A DNA stretch of 23,107 bases from Myxococcales bacterium (GTDB lineage: Bacteria > Myxococcota > Myxococcia > Myxococcales > Myxococcaceae). Positions within the stretch are counted from its first letter, which is position 1. Each line of letters opens with the position of its first letter. The stretch spans positions 12,688 through 35,794 of the forward strand of contig PMBV01000198.1 of assembly GCA_003153055.1 (NCBI GenBank), written 5' to 3'. Below are positions 1 through 6,739 of this stretch, in pieces. Below the pieces are notes generated by a model that was not told where the DNA came from, did not search any database, and saw only the letters and a program-made list of their open reading frames with translations. A program made the translations under genes and the position numbers.

Positions 1-612
1 AAGCTCTCGGAGACAAACGACTCAGAAACAACCAGCCCAAGATTGTTCGTTTTGAAGATAATCTATGTCTCCAAGAATGCCCTCCTCTTCAAAGACCAAG
101 ATGGAATTATGGTAGCCGTGCACCACTGCAATCAGGCCCTGAAACACTGCATGGCCACGGCACCTGGGCGCACCTTCGACTATTTGTCCAAGGAAGTGTT
201 TGAGTCTATCAACATTCAGTTGATTCCTGGGAGCCACGACGGGTCGACGCTAAGAGCGATCGAAGAACGCCTGCAACTCGCCGCTACCCAGGATCGCAAC
301 GCTGCGTTCTTCGCTCCTCCGAGACCTTCGATGTCTCAGACGAATGTGGTCATCACCATCGCTCCGCCAGCGCGAGTGCCTCGGCATCGCTCCGAGATCT
401 TCTATGTGGTAGGCCAACCCGACAACAAAACGGAGCTCGCTTTGGATGCGGCAAATGCAGTCGCTGGCCAGCTCGAGCCGCTGATTGGCAAGGTAAGCCC
501 GAAGAAATGGCCCGGGGCATGGCCTGCCCAGGTCGTCGTGGTGACGGGCGAGGACAATTCGACCTCTCTTGATGCCGGGTCAACCGGCCGGCCGAACAAC
601 CCAAATGAGTGA
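1..612 (+). CDS. C-terminal part of a cysteine-containing secreted-type protein, paralogue of the 969-2195 product (5' end outside window)
   Basis: The frame is open from base 1 with no stop, so the gene begins upstream. A TTG at 43 is the first possible start inside the window, but there is no reason to use it. The C-terminal half aligns by eye with the C-terminus of the 969-2195 product. Both carry QLIPGS, then A-R-x-P-R-x-x-S-x-I-F, then L-x-P-x-I-G-x-V-x-P-x-x-W-P-G, and end in a hydrophobic strand V-V-V-T-G or V-V-I-G. The preceding segment has paired cysteines (HHC, KHC) like the cysteine repeat of the paralogue. The C-terminal block loosely resembles a LytR_C-like fold (strand, short helix, S-x-I-x-F strand, A-rich helix, hydrophobic strand), which is only a suggestion. 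It overlaps the degraded head gene at 605 by 8 bases, mirroring the 4-base overlap in the intact cassette. Function unknown. A partner, adaptor or immunity role for the adjacent peptidoglycan hydrolase is inference. Confidence 0.8.
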   Translation, partial: KLSETNDSETTSPRLFVLKIIYVSKNALLFKDQDGIMVAVHHCNQALKHCMATAPGRTFDYLSKEVFESINIQLIPGSHDGSTLRAIEERLQLAATQDRNAAFFAPPRPSMSQTNVVITIAPPARVPRHRSEIFYVVGQPDNKTELALDAANAVAGQLEPLIGKVSPKKWPGAWPAQVVVVTGEDNSTSLDAGSTGRPNNPNE

Positions 613-922
613 TCCCGTCTTCCTCGAACGCGAGGTCCTCTGGGAGGCCGCCCTCCTCCATCAAACTAGGGGCTATCAACTCCTTGACGACAAGGCTGGC
701 CCAAGCCTTAACCGATGGCTGCTGGATGAAACCACAAGACAGGGCCTGGATTTTCCAAGCGCCAACTCACCGTATCGATCGTGAACCCGTGAAACGCCGA
801 ACTGCAGCACATTCACAATGGCAGCCATGGTCGCGAGAGACCCTCGCGGTTGGAAGTTCGTGTTTACGCCATCACACCGGGAGACGAGGCGAACGGCCCG
901 ATCGATCGAATCCAGTCCATGA
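605..922 (+). pseudogene. Degraded, truncated copy of the NlpC/P60-like head of the 1515-residue protein
   Basis: Translation from ATG 605 gives MSDPVFLEREVLWEA, matching MSDEFWFERQWLWEEA at the start of the 2192 gene. The frame meets TGA at 782-784. Reading on in the same frame gives Y-R-S-stop-T-R-E-T-P-N-C-S-T-F-T, against Y-R-K-N-Q-T-R-R-I-N-C-S-M-F-T in the intact gene, with identical spacing between the Y-R and N-C codons. The putative catalytic Cys motif (NCSxFT) therefore lies beyond the stop. Similarity continues through R-G-x-x-K-F-x-x-T up to a histidine, then the frame ends at TGA 920-922. All the rest of the parental gene is missing. The best reading is a nonsense-mutated and 3'-deleted remnant. 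A 59-residue peptide could still be made from 605-784 but would lack the catalytic region. Confidence 0.8.
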
Positions 923-956
923 GACGCCGTAGCCCTGCGAGTCCGCGAGCGGTTGT

Positions 957-965
957 AGGGGGAAG
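957..965 (+). promoter_or_regulatory. Ribosome binding site deciding a TTG start
   Basis: AGGGGGAAG lies 3 bases before TTG 969, with its AGGGGG core 6 bases before it. This supports the TTG start that yields a clean signal peptide. No other in-frame start in this area has a comparable site. Confidence 0.6.
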
Positions 966-968
966 ATC

Positions 969-2195
969 TTGAAAACTATCCTGATATTGCCCAGAAAAGC
1001 CGGACGGTCATCCGCAGGTATCTTCGCTGTGGGCGTCTGGGCATTGCTGGCCGGAGTGGCCGTAGGAAGCCCGCCTGCCACTGCGCCGTCCGATGAAACG
1101 ATCCATGACTTCCTCTCGGCGCAGAAGACGGTAGGACCCCTGAGCGGCGAGATGGGGGTCCTTGATGACGGCCCCGGATATCCTGAGCTGGTTCTACTGG
1201 GCGACCGAGCGTTCCGCTTGCGGTATGAGGACGGGATTGCCCATGCTGAGCGTGGAGAGTGCACCGGCGCACTCGGGATCTCCATGCACGAGCTCGATGG
1301 CAAATGCGCGTATCGCACCCAGCGCAGAGGTGACAAATCGTTCAGATTCAAAATAATCATTCACGGCATTGAAAACGGCAAAATGGAGTACGATATTGCC
1401 CAGGCCTGCATCGGCGACCGCTGTATCGTTGACAGGGACCTATGTTGGAGCGCCAATGAATTGAGCGCGAATGAGCAAGATTGCTCTCCGCGACCGCTGC
1501 ACGCTCCCCTCACGAAACCGACAACCGCCAAGATTCTGAAGTTCATCAGTTCCACGGACTTCAGGCGACATCGCGAGACGTTTATGCTGGGAGCTGCTTC
1601 AATCATTTTGCAGGCCGACCGTACGTTCAGCATCTGGGACCTCAACAATACGATGGAGCCATGCATCACGGGGACGTGGGACCTCGCAGGGGCTACGGTG
1701 CGCGGGAAGTGCAAGGGCAGCCGTGAGACATTCTCTGTAACAATTGGCGCGGTCGGCGCCGATGCTGTGAGGTATGAAATCGAGCATTGCCCTGATGGCC
1801 GCTGCGACTCTCAGCGCAGATGCTGGGGAATCGCGCACGGAGCCCAAGACGATTGGTGCTCCGGCGTCTTCCTTCAGCTGATTCCAGGATCGAAGGATCG
1901 TGCACTATTTGAGGCAGTTGAACAGCAAATACGCCATTCCTATGCGAGACATTGGAAGGCGGCGGGTCTAGACTCTATGCCGACTCTGTTTGACGGGCCG
2001 CCCGCCCGCACGCCCCGCACTGCCTCCCAGATCTTCTTCGCGAATGATGGTGTTGCAGCAGCAACGGCGACCGCAAGACTGCTCGCTCCGGCAATCGGCC
2101 CTGTGAAACCGACACCGTGGCCGGGCCCGTCCGACTATAACGTCATTGTAGTTATTGGCGACAGAGTCGCAGAGGAAATGGATAGCGAACGATGA
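969..2195 (+). CDS. Secreted protein with two five-cysteine repeats and a LytR_C-like C-terminal block
   Basis: The product is 408 residues. The N-terminus has K2, R9, K10 and R13 followed by a hydrophobic stretch (about 16-33), a typical signal peptide. There is no lipobox cysteine, so a soluble periplasmic or secreted protein is expected. Two copies of a beta-rich repeat are visible, about 74-160 and 211-286. Each has L-x-x-D-R-x-F near its start and five cysteines at matched places (98, 113, 147, 152, 159 and 232, 248, 274, 279, 285), ending C-x(5-6)-C-W; disulfide bonding is likely. Residues about 301-398 match the C-terminus of the 1-612 protein and loosely resemble LytR_C. The stop overlaps the next start (ATGA at 2192), so translation is coupled to the hydrolase-like gene. 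This placement, export to the compartment where peptidoglycan hydrolases act, and co-duplication with the head of that hydrolase make an immunity or inhibitor role attractive, but unproven. A cell-wall-binding partner is an alternative. Base composition is less GC-rich than the genes after 2900. Confidence 0.85.
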   Translation: MKTILILPRKAGRSSAGIFAVGVWALLAGVAVGSPPATAPSDETIHDFLSAQKTVGPLSGEMGVLDDGPGYPELVLLGDRAFRLRYEDGIAHAERGECTGALGISMHELDGKCAYRTQRRGDKSFRFKIIIHGIENGKMEYDIAQACIGDRCIVDRDLCWSANELSANEQDCSPRPLHAPLTKPTTAKILKFISSTDFRRHRETFMLGAASIILQADRTFSIWDLNNTMEPCITGTWDLAGATVRGKCKGSRETFSVTIGAVGADAVRYEIEHCPDGRCDSQRRCWGIAHGAQDDWCSGVFLQLIPGSKDRALFEAVEQQIRHSYARHWKAAGLDSMPTLFDGPPARTPRTASQIFFANDGVAAATATARLLAPAIGPVKPTPWPGPSDYNVIVVIGDRVAEEMDSER

Positions 2196-5100
2196 GCGAC
2201 GAGTTCTGGTTCGAGCGACAGTGGCTGTGGGAAGAAGCACAGGCGTTCGCGGGGTGGACATATGGCTGGCATTTTGCGGCCCCGACTTATCCAGCCAGTT
2301 GGCTCGACAGGGCGGTCGCAATGGACGTGTGCCGTGTAAACCAGACGCTCTATCGGAAGAACCAGACGCGGCGGATCAACTGCTCAATGTTTACGAACGC
2401 CGTCATAATCGGCGCGGCCATGAGGGGCGATTCCAAGTTTGACTGGACCGTCGACATGCACAAGGCATCGGTCAACGACCCGCCCTTTTCGTTGCCTGAC
2501 TGGAGTAAGCCACGAAGCCCGCCGGATTGTCCGCCCGTGCGCGCCTATGTCGCAGCCAAAATGGCGAAGTGGGCAGAGCCTGGTGAGCGACCCGCGCGCG
2601 GTGACTGGTGCATTTGTCAAACAACCCATCACTCCTTCTTTGTTGTTGATTTTGACGAAGATACTCAGTTCTGTTTGACACTTGAGGCGCAGACCTTTGA
2701 CGATGAGCGGAGAGAATTTGGGTTTGTCGGTCATCGGGGACGCTTGAAGTTACGTCAGGTGCCTTGGGGGTTCGGTCTTCGGCCGACGCCTCCTGACCTG
2801 AATGAACTGCCGAAGGAGCAAAATCGCGATCTCGTCAGCTGGTCCGCGCTCAAAGTTGTTCGTTTCGCCCGGCTGAACCTCCGGGACTCCGAGCTTTCGA
2901 TGCCCCTCGATCGGCACGCGAGCCCGCTGCGCGTCTATTTCAATACCGAGCACCTCAACAATGGCGGGCTCTTCCCACTCGGGAGCTACCGGAACATCCA
3001 CACGGGCGTGCACCTCGTTCCGCACAGCGCCGACGAGCGAAAGGTCCGCGCGATGGCGCCGGGAGAGATCGTGGCCCTCCGCCTCCCATCCTTTCTGCAC
3101 CCAGCATCCGCGGCCAGCACCTCGACGCCTCCTCCCTCCAAGGACGAGCAAGACATCAACGAGCTGTGCAATCAACTGATGGGGAGCGACAACGGGTTCG
3201 TCCTCCTCCGACACACCGTCGCCAAGCCCAACGCCACGGGAGCCGCCAGCAACGGCGCAAAGAAGAAGGACGATACCCACGTCTTCTACAGCCTCTACTT
3301 CCACCTCCGGCGCCCGCGGATCACCAACGGCGCAGTCGAGGGACTCGACGCCGACGTCGTCTGGCTGAGGCGCCTCTATCGCCGCTACGGCTCGGTGACG
3401 ATCCTCGACCCGAAGCACCCGGCCTACCTCTCGCGGCGGTGGCTCTCGGAGGACGGCCAAGCGCCGGCCTCGGGCAAAGCCGAGCTCGTCGCTGGCGGGA
3501 AATACCCGGTCTTCACCGAGGACCTCAAAACGACCGAGACCCTCGAGCTCGACGGCCCACCCGCCGCCCTTGCTCTTCTCCGGCCGCCGGAAGACGACCT
3601 CAAGACCTTCTACGCCGAGCTCGAAGCGGGGCATGTGGTGACGCTGGCTGCCCCGGTGTGGACGGTCCAGAAGGGAGAAGTCATCGGGGTCATCAACGAG
3701 ACCAGTGGCTTCGGCTCGGGCATCCTTCACTGGGAGGTGCTCACTCCAGGCGAAGGGTCGATGAAGCAGGTCCTCACCTTCCTCAACGGCCTTCTCCCCG
3801 AGGACAGCCGCCTCCCGGGCGACTTCTTCTCAGAGGTCAAAGAAAGCCAAGAAGACAACTACTTCGAGTCCAAAGGCGATGGGACATGCGAGGAGCTCGA
3901 GACCATCGTCGGCAAGCTCCCCGAGGCCGACAAGAACGAGCGAGAGGCCTTGGCCCACGGCTACCCGCCGAAGGTGCTCCTCGACCTCTTCAAGGTGAAA
4001 CAGCCCGCCAAGGACGTCCAGCAGCTCGCCTTCGACACCCACCAAGACGCCCCCAAGGGCTTCTTCCGTGGCACCCTCCGAATCGCCAACGGCGCCGCCG
4101 AGTACAAGGACCTCGTCCCCGACGGGACGCACCCGCTCACCGTCACGTGCTCCGGTGGCGGCTTCACGCACTCGCAACAGCTCCAGTACAAGGCCGCGAA
4201 GGGCGCACCAGTCGACCTACCCATCACCATCCCCGGTGGGACCCGAGAGGTCGAGATCAGCACGCCTCCCAACCTGTTCCTCGACCCCGGTGGGTCCGTC
4301 TCACTGCGCGCGCCGTCGGAGCTGAAGAACCAGCGCGATTTCCTCGTGCGGCTGGGAAAGGCACGGCTCCGCAACACCGTCATCACCCACCTCAACGAAT
4401 GGACCTCCGACGGGCTGAGCACCACGTTCAAGGTCCGCGAGCAGCAGAACTTCCCGGCAAAGTTTCCATGGGTCGGCGAGGAAGGGAAGCGCGACGAGAA
4501 GCTCCGCGCGAGCGTGGTGAAGGCGATCCGCTGGTGGGGCGTCAACACTCCGAGCGGCCCGACCCACCAGCTCTTCGGCGATGGTGATGGGCAGTTGCCA
4601 CCCAATGCCAAGACCGAGAACGTGCACCCGGTGACGCTCATCTGGCTCCTCCAGCTCCTCGAGCGAGCCAAGGCCGTCGAGTTCAGGGTGCCCCAGCGTT
4701 GGAAGCCCGACGACGCCAACCGCGTCGCCTTCGCCGGAATCGAGGGCGTGCTCGAGGGCCGCACCCAGCGCAAGGTCGGTGAGCACCTCGGCATTCTCGT
4801 CCTTCAGGAGGTCGAGCCGAGTGAAGACGAGGTCCGCGTCCGAGCGCTCCTCACCCCCAAGGGCAAGGAAGCCCGCACCGCGGTCTCGGGCCTCTTCAAG
4901 AACGGTGTCTCGCGCCTCGAGTTCTCGGGCCAGGTGTGGGGCACCCTCGCGCTGTCGTTGGCCGAGAACCCAGACAAGACAGACACCGACGCCCAGACCG
5001 CGGCCAAGTCGCTGGTGCCTCCGGGCTCGGCGGTCGACGCACGCTCGGTGGAGGTCATCGCGCCCGAGCTGGAATCGATGTCGACGCCCAAGCAGATGAA

Positions 5101-6739
5101 GGACGACTTCGTGGCGCTCCTCTCGTTCAAGCGGGGCCTCCCCGCGGAGCTCGAAGGCTGGGTCGTGTTTCGAAAATGGGTCGACCCCAAGAGCCCGGCG
5201 GCAGCCGCCGACCCCGGCACCAAGCCCTCCCACAGCATCCTCTTCCGGGCCAGGCCCCGGCTCACCTTCGTGCCGCCGAAGACGCTCAAGATTGAAGGCG
5301 GCCTCATCATCGGCCTCCCACCGAATCTTCAGTTGAGCCCCAACTTCGGGTCCTCCGAGTACCTCAAGGGAGCAAAGAACCCCGCCCGCCTGTCCCTCAA
5401 CATCGTCAGCGCCATGCAGGCGCTACGCGACTCAAGCCCCCTGCACGGGCTCAGTCCTTCCGGCCTCACCGCCGACGGCCTCGGGCTCGACTTCACCGTC
5501 CCGGCGAACAAGGGCGAGTCGCTGTCGAGCGTGTGGAAGTCCTTCGACGAGTGGTATTCCCACACGGCCACGGCCATCGCCGCCAAGTACGGCGCCACCC
5601 TCAGGACCGAGGAGCTCGACCCGGAGTCGCGGAAGAAGACGGCCCCCAAGGTCCACCTGAAGGACAACCAAGACGCCACCGCCGGCGGTGACTTGGAGCT
5701 GCGATTCTCGGTTGCCGATGCCGTCTTCGCCGCCACCGAGCTCGCCGAGGGAGAGAAGGGCCTCATCGACGTCGGCGTCGGAGTGCGCGTCTTCAACGGC
5801 GCGACCTGGCAGCACCCCGGAGAGCCGATGATCGTCCCCGCCGACAGCCCCCGGCTCCCACTCCCCTCCGACTGGGCCGAGGTGTCGAAGGAGACCATCG
5901 CCGAGCTCCCGCGAGTCTGGGCCCCCGCCCCCATCAAGCTCGCCACCGTGCCGCACGTCGTCTCGGCGCGCTTTGAGCACCTCCACTTCGAGCCCGGCGA
6001 CAAGGCCAAACCTCGCGCACAGGTCATCGTCGAGCTCGCCGGCGGCGACGAAGCCTACTGGAAGAAGGCCGAACCGGGCCTCTCACTCAACGAGAGCCCC
6101 CTCAAGAGCGCCCGCGTCCCCAGCCAGGGCAGACAGCTGCTGACGGCCTCCTTTCTCATCGAAGAGCACCGCCAGGTGCTGGAGTTCAAGGTCAGCTGGA
6201 AGGCCGCCAAGTTCCTCGGTAAGAACGTCGCCGCCAACGAGGGCGAGGCCCTTGAGCTCCAGGGGCCCGGAGGCGAGACTGCCTCCTCCTACGACAACAC
6301 AGCCACCAGAGCACAGCTCCGCCTCCCCGAGGGGCGGTCTCTCGAGATCACCGCCAACCAAGACAAGGAGGTGTCCCTCATCCTCCAAACGACCGGTGTG
6401 TTCTCCAGCCAGCTCCTCGAAGTAGTCCGCGCCGATGGCAAGGATGCTCCACTCGACTCCGTCACCTACGCACCGGTGGCGAAGACGCTGCCGGACAGCG
6501 CGAAGAAGCGCAAGGTGCGGGCGCTGGGGCAGGTCGATCGCACCGGGGCGATGTCGATCACCCTCGGCCTCCTGCACTTCCCCGAGTACACCGACGGGGG
6601 CCGCGTCACCTTCAAGGTCCTGGTCCGGGATCGCCATGACAAACGTCTGGGCGAGGTGGAGGTCGATCCGATCCAGGTGACCATCACACCCGCCGAGCAG
6701 CTCAAGCCTCCACAGGACCCCGGTGGAGACATTCGATGA
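2192..6739 (+). CDS. Large multidomain peptidoglycan-hydrolase-like protein (NlpC/P60-like head, M23/LytM-like segment, beta-rich tail)
   Basis: The product is 1515 residues with no signal peptide or membrane segment. Residues about 1-200 look like a papain-fold NlpC/P60 or CHAP-type amidase: a Cys in N-C-S-M-F-T (C64), then G-D-W-C followed by H-H-S-F-F-V-V-D-F (H146/H147) and an L-E-A strand. Residues about 245-530 follow the M23/LytM plan. They show Y-R-N-I-H-T-G-V-H (H270, H274), A-P-G-E-I-V-A-L, F-Y-S-L-Y-F-H-L (H371), K-G-E-V-I-G-V, and G-S-G-I-L-H-W-E-V (H513), with a large insertion in the middle. The usual HxxxD aspartate is His and the first His of HxH is Ile, so activity is doubtful. 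The remaining ~980 residues are beta-rich and not recognised; H-P-V-T-L-I-W-L-L near 4626 resembles the H-P motif seen after M23 domains of some secretion-associated proteins. Both ends overlap neighbours by ATGA. The first ~210-230 codons are less GC-biased than the rest. A cell-wall-attacking effector is my best guess; the delivery route is not visible. Confidence 0.85.
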   Translation: MSDEFWFERQWLWEEAQAFAGWTYGWHFAAPTYPASWLDRAVAMDVCRVNQTLYRKNQTRRINCSMFTNAVIIGAAMRGDSKFDWTVDMHKASVNDPPFSLPDWSKPRSPPDCPPVRAYVAAKMAKWAEPGERPARGDWCICQTTHHSFFVVDFDEDTQFCLTLEAQTFDDERREFGFVGHRGRLKLRQVPWGFGLRPTPPDLNELPKEQNRDLVSWSALKVVRFARLNLRDSELSMPLDRHASPLRVYFNTEHLNNGGLFPLGSYRNIHTGVHLVPHSADERKVRAMAPGEIVALRLPSFLHPASAASTSTPPPSKDEQDINELCNQLMGSDNGFVLLRHTVAKPNATGAASNGAKKKDDTHVFYSLYFHLRRPRITNGAVEGLDADVVWLRRLYRRYGSVTILDPKHPAYLSRRWLSEDGQAPASGKAELVAGGKYPVFTEDLKTTETLELDGPPAALALLRPPEDDLKTFYAELEAGHVVTLAAPVWTVQKGEVIGVINETSGFGSGILHWEVLTPGEGSMKQVLTFLNGLLPEDSRLPGDFFSEVKESQEDNYFESKGDGTCEELETIVGKLPEADKNEREALAHGYPPKVLLDLFKVKQPAKDVQQLAFDTHQDAPKGFFRGTLRIANGAAEYKDLVPDGTHPLTVTCSGGGFTHSQQLQYKAAKGAPVDLPITIPGGTREVEISTPPNLFLDPGGSVSLRAPSELKNQRDFLVRLGKARLRNTVITHLNEWTSDGLSTTFKVREQQNFPAKFPWVGEEGKRDEKLRASVVKAIRWWGVNTPSGPTHQLFGDGDGQLPPNAKTENVHPVTLIWLLQLLERAKAVEFRVPQRWKPDDANRVAFAGIEGVLEGRTQRKVGEHLGILVLQEVEPSEDEVRVRALLTPKGKEARTAVSGLFKNGVSRLEFSGQVWGTLALSLAENPDKTDTDAQTAAKSLVPPGSAVDARSVEVIAPELESMSTPKQMKDDFVALLSFKRGLPAELEGWVVFRKWVDPKSPAAAADPGTKPSHSILFRARPRLTFVPPKTLKIEGGLIIGLPPNLQLSPNFGSSEYLKGAKNPARLSLNIVSAMQALRDSSPLHGLSPSGLTADGLGLDFTVPANKGESLSSVWKSFDEWYSHTATAIAAKYGATLRTEELDPESRKKTAPKVHLKDNQDATAGGDLELRFSVADAVFAATELAEGEKGLIDVGVGVRVFNGATWQHPGEPMIVPADSPRLPLPSDWAEVSKETIAELPRVWAPAPIKLATVPHVVSARFEHLHFEPGDKAKPRAQVIVELAGGDEAYWKKAEPGLSLNESPLKSARVPSQGRQLLTASFLIEEHRQVLEFKVSWKAAKFLGKNVAANEGEALELQGPGGETASSYDNTATRAQLRLPEGRSLEITANQDKEVSLILQTTGVFSSQLLEVVRADGKDAPLDSVTYAPVAKTLPDSAKKRKVRALGQVDRTGAMSITLGLLHFPEYTDGGRVTFKVLVRDRHDKRLGEVEVDPIQVTITPAEQLKPPQDPGGDIR

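Noticed and set aside
793..972. Open frame giving R-L-E-V-R-V-Y-A-I-T-P-G-D-E
   Set aside because: No start or ribosome site, and another frame of the same bases aligns with the head of the 1515-residue protein.
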